In this document: piece after piece, positions 7,513-14,465 of the stretch
How the letters are laid out: each line of letters opens with the position of its first letter
Numbering within the stretch: position 1 is the stretch's first letter
Source: Candidatus Oscillibacter pullicola
Lineage (GTDB): Bacteria > Bacillota > Clostridia > Oscillospirales > Oscillospiraceae
Direction of reading: 5' to 3'
DNA: 38,422 nt
Assembly (NCBI GenBank): GCA_019118935.1
Contig: DWXY01000056.1
Location: 1 to 38,422 of the forward strand
The notes under the pieces: generated by a model
The model's database searches: none
What the model saw: only the letters and a program-made list of their open reading frames with translations
What the model was told of the DNA's origin: nothing
Position numbers and translations under genes: made by a program

Positions 7513-8449
7513 GGATGATCGCCTCCCCCTTCCGGCCAGACAGCACCAGCACCAGCAGGAACAGCGCCGCCGTGATCAGCTTCATCATATTGGTGGGCAG
7601 CCCCATGCTCATGGCCACCTGGATGCACAGCTTGTAGAGCACGCTGCCCAGCACCACCGCCGTGGTGCCCTGGGGGGAGCCCAGGAAGCGGAGGACCCTG
7701 GACTTCCGCAGCCCCCGGGCCAGCCGAGTAGAGGCATAGAAGTGCATGATGGACACGCCGATGATCACCGCCGCCAGGCCGTACACCAGCTGGCCGGTGC
7801 CCATGGTGGCGGAGAAGCTGCGGGTCTCATGGCAGACGATGCACCCGCCGAAGGCCACCAGGGCGTTGGAGATCACCAGCCCCAGGATCTTCACTGTGCC
7901 CCGGTCCTTGGCCAGAGTGGTCACCAGGGTGGCGTTGTCGCCCACCGCCCGCAGCAGCAGGCCGGACTTCGTGTGGAAATAGGCGTCCAGCAGCAGCTTG
8001 ATGACGATGACCAGCGCCAGGGACACGATTAGCTTCCGCCCGGAGAGGGAGAGATCCCCGAACAGGGCCATCACCGGGGCGGAGGTGAAGATGGTGTCCG
8101 TGCCCCGGTCGATGGTCAGGTTGGACCCGGCGATCTGTAAATTCACGGAGAACAGGGCGGTCATGGTGATGATGCCCGCCAGCAGGTTCCGCACCTTCAG
8201 CTTCACGTGGACCAGGCCGGTGAAAAGCCCCGCCAGACCGCCCACCACCAGAGAGGCGGGCAGCGTCAGCCAGGGATCGACGCCCTTGGTCATCAGCACC
8301 GCCGTGACGGCGGCCCCCAGGGGAAACGTGCCGTCCACCCCCAGGTCCGGGAAGTCCAGAATGGAATAGGTGATATACACGCCGTAGGAGATCAGGGCGT
8401 AGATCAGCCCCTGGATCAGGGTGCTGGTCAGCAGTTCCATCACGTCCAT
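7505..8449 (-). CDS. ABC transporter permease, TrpY type
   Basis: A 314-aa hydrophobic protein with about eight predicted membrane segments and the pattern of branched-chain/ribose-type permeases. Near the N-terminus it has the motif YSILDFPDLGVDGTFPLGAA, matched in the second permease by RILDVADLTVDGTMATGGA. An AGGAGG site lies 11 bases before the ATG. It follows the FAA-hydrolase gene by 27 bp and overlaps the ATPase gene. With the lipoprotein at 9375-10379 it should form an amino-acid importer under Trp T-box control. Confidence 0.87.
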   Translation of the reverse strand: MDVMELLTSTLIQGLIYALISYGVYITYSILDFPDLGVDGTFPLGAAVTAVLMTKGVDPWLTLPASLVVGGLAGLFTGLVHVKLKVRNLLAGIITMTALFSVNLQIAGSNLTIDRGTDTIFTSAPVMALFGDLSLSGRKLIVSLALVIVIKLLLDAYFHTKSGLLLRAVGDNATLVTTLAKDRGTVKILGLVISNALVAFGGCIVCHETRSFSATMGTGQLVYGLAAVIIGVSIMHFYASTRLARGLRKSRVLRFLGSPQGTTAVVLGSVLYKLCIQVAMSMGLPTNMMKLITAALFLLVLVLSGRKGEAIIHA

Positions 8450-8476
8450 GAAAAGAGATGCCTCCTTGTGAAATGA

Positions 8477-9340
8477 TCAGATCACGGTGCTGCGGAGGGT
8501 GCCGATGCCTTCAATGGTGCACTCCACGGTGTCGCCGGACTGGAGGAATCTGGGCGGATCAAAGCCCATGCCCACCCCCGCCGGGGTGCCGGTGGCGATG
8601 ATGGTGCCCGGCAGCAGCGTCATGCCGGCGGTCAGCTCCTCCAGGATCTGCCCGATGGAGGTGATCAGCAGGGCGGTATTGGACTTCTGCCGCAGCTCGC
8701 CGTTCACATGGCTGGTGATCTCCAGCGCCGGGGGATAGGCGATCTCGTCGGCGGTCACCAGCACGGGCCCCATGGGGGTGAAGCCGTCCAGGCTCTTGCC
8801 GAAGTACCACTGCTTATGGCCCGTCTGCAGGTCCCGGGCGGACACGTCGTTGAGGACGGTGTAGCCGAAGATGTAGTCCGCCGCGTCGGCGGCTTTCACG
8901 TCCCGGGCGGCCTTGCCCAGCACCACCGCCAGTTCCGCCTCGTAGTCCAACCGGTCCGTAAGGCCCGCGTGGCGGGGGATGACGCCGCCGGGGGCGCCGG
9001 CTTCGCTGACGCGCTTGGAGAAGTACACCGCCGCTGCGCTGTCTTTGGTGAAGGCATCGGCGCTGTACCGGGCGGATTCCTCCGCGTGGTCCCGGTAGTT
9101 CATGCCCAGGCAGACCACATCCTGCCGGGGGCGGGGGATGGGAGCCAGCAGCTCCACATCCGCCAGCGGGACCGCGCCGCCCCGCTCCGCCGCCGCGGCG
9201 GCAGAGCGCAGGTCGGCAGGGGTCATGGTTTCGATCAAGGTGTTCATGTCGGCGGCGGGGAGGGGCAGCACGCCCTTTCCGTCGGCGGTGAGGGCGCCCA
9301 CATACTCGGCGCCGCTGAGTCGATAGGTGACAAGCTTCAT
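8477..9340 (-). CDS. Fumarylacetoacetate hydrolase family protein
   Basis: A 287-aa member of the FAH superfamily, which includes fumarylacetoacetases, acylpyruvases, oxaloacetate decarboxylases and 2-oxo-acid hydratases. Candidate metal ligands are Glu134 and Glu136 (LDYEAELAVVLGK) and Asp165 (TVLNDVSARD). His85 in GMNYRDHAEE is the usual catalytic histidine. The substrate cannot be read from sequence. It lies inside the Trp-regulated importer operon, between the binding protein and the permease, which suggests a link to catabolism or detoxification of an aromatic or oxo-acid compound. That link is inference. Confidence 0.88.
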   Translation of the reverse strand: MKLVTYRLSGAEYVGALTADGKGVLPLPAADMNTLIETMTPADLRSAAAAAERGGAVPLADVELLAPIPRPRQDVVCLGMNYRDHAEESARYSADAFTKDSAAAVYFSKRVSEAGAPGGVIPRHAGLTDRLDYEAELAVVLGKAARDVKAADAADYIFGYTVLNDVSARDLQTGHKQWYFGKSLDGFTPMGPVLVTADEIAYPPALEITSHVNGELRQKSNTALLITSIGQILEELTAGMTLLPGTIIATGTPAGVGMGFDPPRFLQSGDTVECTIEGIGTLRSTVI

Positions 9341-9374
9341 GAGGAGTTCTCCTTAGTAATGGATTTTGCAGGCG

Positions 9375-10379
9375 TTATTCCGCGCACTCCTGGGCCTCCT
9401 GGGCGATGTCGTCGGGAATGGTGATGCCCAGCTCGGCCGCCGCGTCGGAGTTGATATACAGTCCGTAGTTCTCGATGGTCTCGTAGGGCAGATCTTCACA
9501 GGCGGCCTCGCCGGTGAGGACCTTGGCGGCCATCAGGCCGGTCTGGATGCCCAGCTGGACGTAGTCCAGGCCCGCGCCGCCCACGCAGCCCAGCCGAACC
9601 TGCTCCACCTCGGAGCCGTAGACGGGGATGCCCGCCTCGTTGGTCTTCTCCAGAATGGCGCCCAGCACGCCCACCACATTGTTGTCCGTCAGGTTGGACA
9701 GGCAGTCCACCCCGTGGGACAGCAGAGTGTCCACCGCCTGGGTGACCTCCGCCTGGGAGGTGACGCCCACCGCGTCGATGGTGAAGCCGTAGTCCGCCGC
9801 CAGCTCCTCATAGACGCTGATGGAGTAGACGGAGTTGGTCTCGCTGGTGGTGTAGACGATGCCGATGGTGTCGGCGTCCAGCTGCAATGCCCGGATCAGC
9901 TGGAGCTGGCCCTCCACCGGCAGGGCGTCGGAAGTGCCGGTGATGTTGCCCGCGTCCAGGTGGGCGCCCACCGGGTCGGTGATGGCGGTGAAGATCACGG
10001 GGATGTCCTTGTCCTCCGCGGCGTTGAAGCAGGCGATGGCGGAGTTGGTGGCGATGCCCACCATCAGGTCCACGTCCTCGGCGGAGAAGGTCTGGCCGAT
10101 CTGGGTGGTCATGTTGTCGTCGAAGTTGGCATTCTGGTAGTCCACCTCAAAGTCCGCGCCCTCCACCAGACCGGCCTGCTCCAGGCCTTGGAGGAAGCCC
10201 TCCCGGCAGTTGTCCAGGGAGCCGTGCTGGCCGTACTGACTGATGCCGATCAGGTACTTGACGGGCTCGCCGCCGCTCTCGCCGGAGGCGGCGTCATCGG
10301 AGCCGCCGCAGGCGGCCAGGGACGCCATCATGGTCAGGGACAGGCCGCAGGCGGCCAGCTTCTTCAGCAGATTCATCAT
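9375..10379 (-). CDS. ABC substrate-binding lipoprotein, TrpX type
   Basis: A 334-aa lipoprotein of the ABC_sub_bind (PF04392-like) family. A signal peptide ends in the lipobox LAAC with Cys24, followed by a Gly/Ser linker. The first of two tandem ATGs (10379) is preferred because GGAG lies 8 bases upstream. The start overlaps the stop of a 34-codon frame. The mature domain has the periplasmic-binding-protein pattern, with alternating sheets beginning at KYLIGISQYGQHGSLD. Related streptococcal genes (trpXYZ) are known T-box targets, consistent with the tryptophan specifier here. Confidence 0.88.
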   Translation of the reverse strand: MMNLLKKLAACGLSLTMMASLAACGGSDDAASGESGGEPVKYLIGISQYGQHGSLDNCREGFLQGLEQAGLVEGADFEVDYQNANFDDNMTTQIGQTFSAEDVDLMVGIATNSAIACFNAAEDKDIPVIFTAITDPVGAHLDAGNITGTSDALPVEGQLQLIRALQLDADTIGIVYTTSETNSVYSISVYEELAADYGFTIDAVGVTSQAEVTQAVDTLLSHGVDCLSNLTDNNVVGVLGAILEKTNEAGIPVYGSEVEQVRLGCVGGAGLDYVQLGIQTGLMAAKVLTGEAACEDLPYETIENYGLYINSDAAAELGITIPDDIAQEAQECAE

Positions 10380-10480
10380 GATAGATTCTCCAATCTTTGA
10401 TACAGAATGTTTGAAAGGGGTCCGTTCAGGGAATTGATATCGTGGCACAGGCCGCGCCATCGTCTGGTGTTGTGTTTCAT
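10376..10480 (-). CDS. Possible 34-aa leader peptide upstream of trpX
   Basis: An ATG at 10480 lies 9 bases after a strong AAAGGAG site. The frame (MKHNTRRWRGLCHDINSLNG...) ends with a TGA that overlaps the ATGATG start of the lipoprotein gene, giving potential translational coupling. It lies downstream of the T-box terminator, so it is transcribed only on read-through. It contains one Trp (residue 8), no Trp run, and no recognisable domain. It could be a real small protein, a coupling peptide or chance. Confidence 0.45.
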   Translation of the reverse strand: MKHNTRRWRGLCHDINSLNGPLSNILYQRLENLS

Positions 10481-10517
10481 GTCTCCATACTCCTTTCCCG
10501 GACCGGTCAGGGGAATC

Positions 10518-10792
10518 AAAAAAAGCCCTGCCCCATATTTGGGACAAGACTTGAAACCATCCTGCGGTACCACCCAAGTTGACGCAAAGCGCCCGCTCGT
10601 TCCGCGTACATCCATACGCGCCGCCCGGATAACGGGTGCGGGTCCCGTCAGACGCTACTGAGCGTTTTGCCGTTCGCGCTGCCCTCGCAAGTCCATTCGC
10701 TGGAAAGTTCTCTGCCGTGATCCCACCATCCACGGCTCTCTGAAAGGTGACCTGACCAGGTACTCCTCTTGCTCATCGGTTTTGCTTGATTG
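10518..10792 (-). promoter_or_regulatory. T-box leader, tryptophan (UGG specifier)
   Basis: The leader carries a T-box signature GGGTGGTACCGC (minus strand, about 10575-10564). Its Stem I is closed by GCAAG/CTTGC, contains the GA-motif-like AGGAGTACC and the AGAGAG segment, and carries the specifier loop GAA-TGG-A with TGG at 10693-10695 above a CTGG/CCAG helix. TGG reads tryptophan. The terminator is a 12-pair helix AAGTCTTGTCCC/GGGGCAGGGCTT followed by seven T (10518-10552). Uncharged tRNA-Trp would favour the antiterminator and expression of the downstream importer operon. Confidence 0.92.
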
Positions 10793-10798
10793 CTTTGC

Positions 10799-10827
10799 AT
10801 TATACGAAGCGGCGGCGGAAATGTCAA
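10799..10827 (-). promoter_or_regulatory. Consensus sigma-A promoter of the Trp T-box operon
   Basis: Perfect TTGACA (10822-10827), 17-base spacer, perfect TATAAT (10799-10804) on the minus strand, immediately upstream of the T-box leader. A full consensus promoter fits control by termination rather than initiation. Confidence 0.9.
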
Positions 10828-10888
10828 CCGTGATTTTGCACAAATCTTTTTTGCTGCTTTAAAGAGATAAAATCCAGGGCAAGAACTA

Positions 10889-10913
10889 CCCCGGCAGGAT
10901 GGCCCTGCCGGGG
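10889..10913 (-). terminator. Hairpin after the second ABC operon
   Basis: A 10-bp GC stem CCCCGGCAGG/CCTGCCGGGG lies 35 bp after the ATPase stop at 10948. The following bases on the minus strand are only modestly T-rich, so termination may be inefficient. Confidence 0.5.
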
Positions 10914-10947
10914 AGTAACATGCAGTTCGAATCGGCTTTTCCGCGGC

Positions 10948-11742
10948 TCAGGAGAGCAGCAGCTTGTCATCGGCCTCGTCAGAGCCGCTGACCTTGCTGA
11001 ACAGGGCCAGCAGGTCGGGGACGGTGAGCTTCTTCTTCTCCTCACCGGACACGTCGATGACGATACGGCCGTCGTACATCATGATGAGCCGGTTGCCGTG
11101 GACGATGGCGTCCTTCATGTTGTGGGTGACCATCATGGTGGTGAGGCCGTTCTCCTCCACGATCCGGTCGGACAGCTCCAGCACCTTGGCGGCGGTCTTG
11201 GGGTCCAGGGCGGCGGTGTGCTCGTCCAGCAGCAGGAGCTTGGGCCGCTTCAGAGAGGCCATCAGCAGCGTCAGCGCCTGGCGCTGGCCGCCGGAGAGGA
11301 GCCCCACCTTGCTGGTGAGCCGGTCCTCCAGCCCCAGGCCCAGGTCCCGCAGCAGCTCCCGATAGTCCGCCCGCTCCGTCTTGGTAATGCCCCAGCCCAG
11401 GCCGCGGGGCTGGCCCCGGCGGGCCGCCAGCGCCAGATTCTCCTCGATCTGCATGGTGGGGGCGGTGCCCATCATGGGGTCCTGAAACACCCGGCCAATG
11501 AATTTGGCCCGCTTGTGCTCCGGCAGGCGGGTCACGTCCACCCCGTCGATGACGATGGCGCCGCTGTCCACAGAAAAGGTGCCGGCCACCGCGTTGAGCA
11601 TGGTGGACTTGCCGGCGCCGTTGCCGCCGATGACGGTGCAGAAGTCACCGTCCTTCAGCGTCAGGCTGACGTCCCGGAGGGCCTGCTTTTCGTTGACCGT
11701 CCCGGCGTTGAACGTCTTCCAGATCTCCTTGATCTCAAGCAT
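10948..11742 (-). CDS. ABC transporter ATP-binding protein (second TrpZ-like system)
   Basis: A 264-aa ATPase with Walker A GGNGAGKSTM, signature LSGGQRQAL and Walker B LLLLDEHTAALDP. It starts at 11742, 8 bases after AGGAGG, and overlaps the permease end by 8 bases, as in the first cluster. It is clearly paralogous to 6739-7512, with the same gene order of binding protein, permease, ATPase. The C-terminal tail (GSDEADDKLLLS) differs. Its substrate is unknown. The leader is not a T-box, so the ligand is probably different. Confidence 0.88.
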   Translation of the reverse strand: MLEIKEIWKTFNAGTVNEKQALRDVSLTLKDGDFCTVIGGNGAGKSTMLNAVAGTFSVDSGAIVIDGVDVTRLPEHKRAKFIGRVFQDPMMGTAPTMQIEENLALAARRGQPRGLGWGITKTERADYRELLRDLGLGLEDRLTSKVGLLSGGQRQALTLLMASLKRPKLLLLDEHTAALDPKTAAKVLELSDRIVEENGLTTMMVTHNMKDAIVHGNRLIMMYDGRIVIDVSGEEKKKLTVPDLLALFSKVSGSDEADDKLLLS

Positions 11743-12685
11743 CCTGATCCCCTCCTGTCTTTGCTCCGGCATTGGCGCTCCCGGCGGGCACCTTGACGTG
11801 GACGTACTTCCCCTTCCAGTAGGGGATGGCCAGGAAGGCCGCCACGATCAGGGCGGTGATGAGCTTCATGTCGTCGGTGTTCAGGCCCAGCCAGATGACC
11901 ACCTGGTACACCAGGTAGTACAAAATGGCGCCGATGGCCACGGCCAGCAGCTTCAGCGCGAAGTTGCGGAACACCTTGCCGAAGATCACCTCGCCGATGA
12001 TGACGGCGGCAAGGCCGATGACGATGGCGCCCCGGCCCATGTTCACGTCTGCGAAGCCCTGGTACTGGGCCAGCAGGGCGGAGGACAGGGCCACCAGGCC
12101 GTTGGACAGCATCAGGCCCAGCACCTTGGTGAAGTTGGTGTTGATGCCCTGGGCCCGGGACATGTTGGGGTTGGAACCGGTGGCCCGCAGGGAGGCGCCC
12201 AGCTCCGTGCCGAAGAACCAGTACAGCACCGCGATGACCGCCGCCACAAAAATGGCCACCACCAGGATGGGGTTGTCCAGGCCCAGGGAGCGGACGCTCT
12301 GCTGGTCCACCAGCAGGTCATACTGCCGGGAGCTGACGGGCCGGTTGGCCTGTCCCATGATCCGCAGGTTGACAGAGTACAGGGCCAGCTGGGTGAGGAT
12401 ACCGGCGAGGATCGCCGGAATGCCGCAGGCGGTGTGGAACAGGCCGGTGACCAGTCCCGCCAGCACGCCAGCCAGAAACGCCCCCAGCATCGCCAGCGGC
12501 ACCGGCGCCCCTGCCATGGTCAGCATGATGAAGGTGGCGCCGCCGGTGGCCATGGTGCCGTCCACCGTCAGGTCGGCCACGTCCAGGATCCGGAACGTGA
12601 TGTAGACGCCGATGGCCATGATGCCCCAGATCAGTCCCTGGGCGGCCACGCCCGGCAGGGCGTTGACCAGATGCATGATGTTCAA
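11735..12685 (-). CDS. ABC transporter permease (second TrpY-like system)
   Basis: A 316-aa multi-pass membrane protein paralogous to 7505-8449. A TTG start at 12685 is chosen because GGAGG lies 8 bases upstream; the next ATG, two codons inside, is too far from that site. The N-terminal YITFRILDVADLTVDGT motif and later NGLVALSSALLAQYQG match the family. It is separated from its binding-protein gene by 366 bp carrying a structured repeat, so the operon may be interrupted or read through. Confidence 0.87.
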   Translation of the reverse strand: MNIMHLVNALPGVAAQGLIWGIMAIGVYITFRILDVADLTVDGTMATGGATFIMLTMAGAPVPLAMLGAFLAGVLAGLVTGLFHTACGIPAILAGILTQLALYSVNLRIMGQANRPVSSRQYDLLVDQQSVRSLGLDNPILVVAIFVAAVIAVLYWFFGTELGASLRATGSNPNMSRAQGINTNFTKVLGLMLSNGLVALSSALLAQYQGFADVNMGRGAIVIGLAAVIIGEVIFGKVFRNFALKLLAVAIGAILYYLVYQVVIWLGLNTDDMKLITALIVAAFLAIPYWKGKYVHVKVPAGSANAGAKTGGDQDA

Positions 12686-12752
12686 GTGAAATCCCTCCAA
12701 AATCCCCCGGCCGTTTCCGGAGGCAGTTTGCTGCTCTATTCTAGCAAAGTTC

Positions 12753-13020
12753 AGCGGAAAGGGGAAGCCCCTTTTCCGCTGAAAGTCTGTTGATAAAATT
12801 TGGATGGCGGGACGGAAGGGTGGGTGGCCGCCCCGCGGAGCGTGCCGGAATCCGCCGCCCATAGGACGGAGACCGGGCGGAGGAGATCCCAGGAGAGGGC
12901 TCCGCGCCGGTGAAAGCGGAAGTTTAGCAGATCACAATTTGAAAACATCCGTCGGCTTGTCCAAACGGCCAAAATGGCCGTTTGGACAAGCCGAGCGGAA
13001 AAGGAACATCCTTTTCCGCT
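12753..13020. repeat. Divergent repeat element (copy C) between two similar hairpins
   Basis: This region fills most of the 366-bp gap at 12686-13051; no gene is seen. A hairpin AGCGGAAAGGGG.. (12753-12780) and a similar one, AGCGGAAAAGGA/TCCTTTTCCGCT (12994-13020), flank the element. Its left end AGTCTGTTGATAAA matches copy A (AGTCTGTCGATAAA) at 13 of 14 bases. A helix GCGGAG/CTCCGC encloses CCC-AGGAGA-GGG, echoing the core of copies A and B. The right end is a 19-bp palindrome beginning CGGCTTGTCCAAACGG. The middle is otherwise dissimilar, so homology is probable rather than certain. Confidence 0.55.
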
Positions 13021-13051
13021 GGCTTTTCACGGATTCTCCGCCCATTCGTCC

Positions 13052-14059
13052 TTATTCGGCGATGGCCTCATAGCCGTCGGGCGGGGTCAGGCCCAGGGCC
13101 TCGCACATGGTGGGGTTGTACTTGGGGGTGAACTGGGGCGCATACTCGATGGGCATGGTGGCGGGGTCCGCGCCGTTCACCAGGATCTCATAGGCCATCT
13201 CGCCGGTGGCGTAGCCGATGTCGTAGTAGCTGATGGTCAGCGTGGCCACGCCGCAGCCCTTGCAGATGCCCTCCTCGCCGGCGATGATGGGAGTGCCGGT
13301 GTCCAGGGCGATGTTGCCGATCAGTTCGGCGTTGTTGGCGGCGGTGTTGTCGGTGGGAACGTACAGGACGTCGCTGGCCGTGCAGGCCGAGGTGGCCACG
13401 GCGGACAGGTCGTTGGAGTCGGAGAAGGAGTACTGGGTGCAGGTATAGCCCAGGTCCTCCAGGTAGCCCTGGACGGTGTCCACCTGATACTGGCTGTTGG
13501 GCTCGGCGGAGCAGTACAGCAGGCCCACGGTCTGGGCGTCGGGGAACCAGGTGTGCAGCATCTCAGCCTGCTGGTCCAGGGGCGCCAGATCGGAGGTGCC
13601 GGAGACGTTGAAGCCGGTGGTGCCGGTAAAGCCGTCAATGCCCAGAGCCACGCCGTACTCGGTGATGGAGGTGCCCAAGATGGGAATGGTGCTGGTGCCG
13701 GTGGCGGCGGCCTGGAGAGCGGTGGTGCCGTTGGCCATGATCAGGTCCACGCCCTGGGAGACGAAGTTGTTGGCAATGGTGGTGCAGTTGGCGGTGTCGC
13801 CGGAGGCGTTCTGGGGATCGATGGTGACACTGTCGCCCAGCAGCTCCGTCAGGGCGTCCTGGAAGCCCTGGGTGGCGGCGTCCAGGGCCTCGTGCTGGAC
13901 CTGCTGGATAATGCCCACGGTATAGGTCTGGCTGCCGGAGGCGGACTCGCCGCCGCTGGTATCAGCATCGGTGTCTGTGGACTGGGTGTCGCCGCCGCAG
14001 GCGGCCAGGCTCAGGGCCATGACGGCGGTCAGCGCAAGGGCAAGAAGCTTCTTTTTCAT
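13052..14059 (-). CDS. ABC substrate-binding lipoprotein (second system)
   Basis: A 335-aa ABC_sub_bind family lipoprotein. The signal peptide MKKKLLALALTAVMALSLAAC ends at lipobox Cys21, followed by an acidic/Ser linker. Translation starts at 14059 after AAAAGGAG. The mature part opens YTVGIIQQVQHEALDAATQG, parallel to the TrpX-like protein at 9375. It is the first gene of a transcript with a long structured leader. Substrate unknown. Related proteins bind tryptophan or other small molecules, so an aromatic amino acid is possible but unproven. Confidence 0.88.
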   Translation of the reverse strand: MKKKLLALALTAVMALSLAACGGDTQSTDTDADTSGGESASGSQTYTVGIIQQVQHEALDAATQGFQDALTELLGDSVTIDPQNASGDTANCTTIANNFVSQGVDLIMANGTTALQAAATGTSTIPILGTSITEYGVALGIDGFTGTTGFNVSGTSDLAPLDQQAEMLHTWFPDAQTVGLLYCSAEPNSQYQVDTVQGYLEDLGYTCTQYSFSDSNDLSAVATSACTASDVLYVPTDNTAANNAELIGNIALDTGTPIIAGEEGICKGCGVATLTISYYDIGYATGEMAYEILVNGADPATMPIEYAPQFTPKYNPTMCEALGLTPPDGYEAIAE

Positions 14060-14100
14060 CGCAGTGATCTCCTTTTCAAGATTGATCGCGGGGAAATTAC

Positions 14101-14312
14101 AAAAAGCGGCTCTGTCCGAAGAGCAGAGCCGCCTTCCATACGGGGTGAGATCCACCGGCCGCCGGATCCTTTACTGGCTGCTCTGCCTATGACAATATCG
14201 GCCCGCATAGCGGACCTGGCAGCCATAAAATCGAGAGAACTCCGCCACAGTGCGGAATGCTGCTGCAAACAAAACCATGGAAGAGCTCCCTTCTGCCGAC
14301 CGGCCTTTGTAC
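14101..14312 (-). promoter_or_regulatory. Structured leader: candidate riboswitch or attenuator of unrecognised class
   Basis: Between the promoter at 14319 and the gene start at 14059 the RNA can form a helix P1 TGGCTGC/GCAGCCA (14219-14225 with 14175-14181). It encloses a hairpin GGTCCGC-TAT-GCGGGCC and about 20 further bases. An intrinsic terminator GCGGCTCTG/CAGAGCCGC with five T follows (14101-14132). The segment GCAGAGCAGCC, which contains the 3' strand of P1, is also complementary to the terminator 5' arm GGCGGCTCTGC with one mismatch. P1 and an antiterminator are therefore mutually exclusive. There is no T-box signature, and I recognise no known aptamer consensus. Confidence 0.6.
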
Positions 14313-14318
14313 TTTTAC

Positions 14319-14347
14319 ACCATACTGCTTTAAACAGGCAAAGTCAA
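14319..14347 (-). promoter_or_regulatory. Promoter of the second ABC operon
   Basis: TTGACT (14342-14347), 17-base spacer, TATGGT (14319-14324) on the minus strand, directly upstream of the structured leader. Confidence 0.65.
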
Positions 14348-14400
14348 TGGTGATTTTATACAAAATATCTGAATGATCTTGCGGAGAACGGGAAATTTGC

Positions 14401-14450
14401 AAAAATGCGGAGCCGCCCGGCAGCTTTCTCAGCAGAAAGCGCCGGGCGGC
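14401..14450 (-). terminator. Terminator of the pyrophosphatase gene
   Basis: A long stem GCCGCCCGGC/GCCGGGCGGC with an inner GCTTTCT/AGAAAGC pair lies 16 bp after the stop at 14466. On the minus strand TTTTT follows after a few bases (14401-14405). The rest of the gap up to 14347 shows no gene. Confidence 0.6.
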
Positions 14451-14465
14451 GGGGGCACGCGCTCC

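Noticed and set aside
6493-7518. Plus-strand frame running from the end of ilvA through the repeat element and opposite the ABC ATPase
   Set aside because: It has no ribosome site, crosses terminator hairpins and is antisense to a clear ATPase gene. The FSELFEVLK-like peptides in both repeat copies come from the palindrome, not from a protein family.
14101-14312. A second T-box upstream of the second ABC operon
   Set aside because: No GGTGGNACCGCG-type signature or specifier loop is present, although a terminator is.
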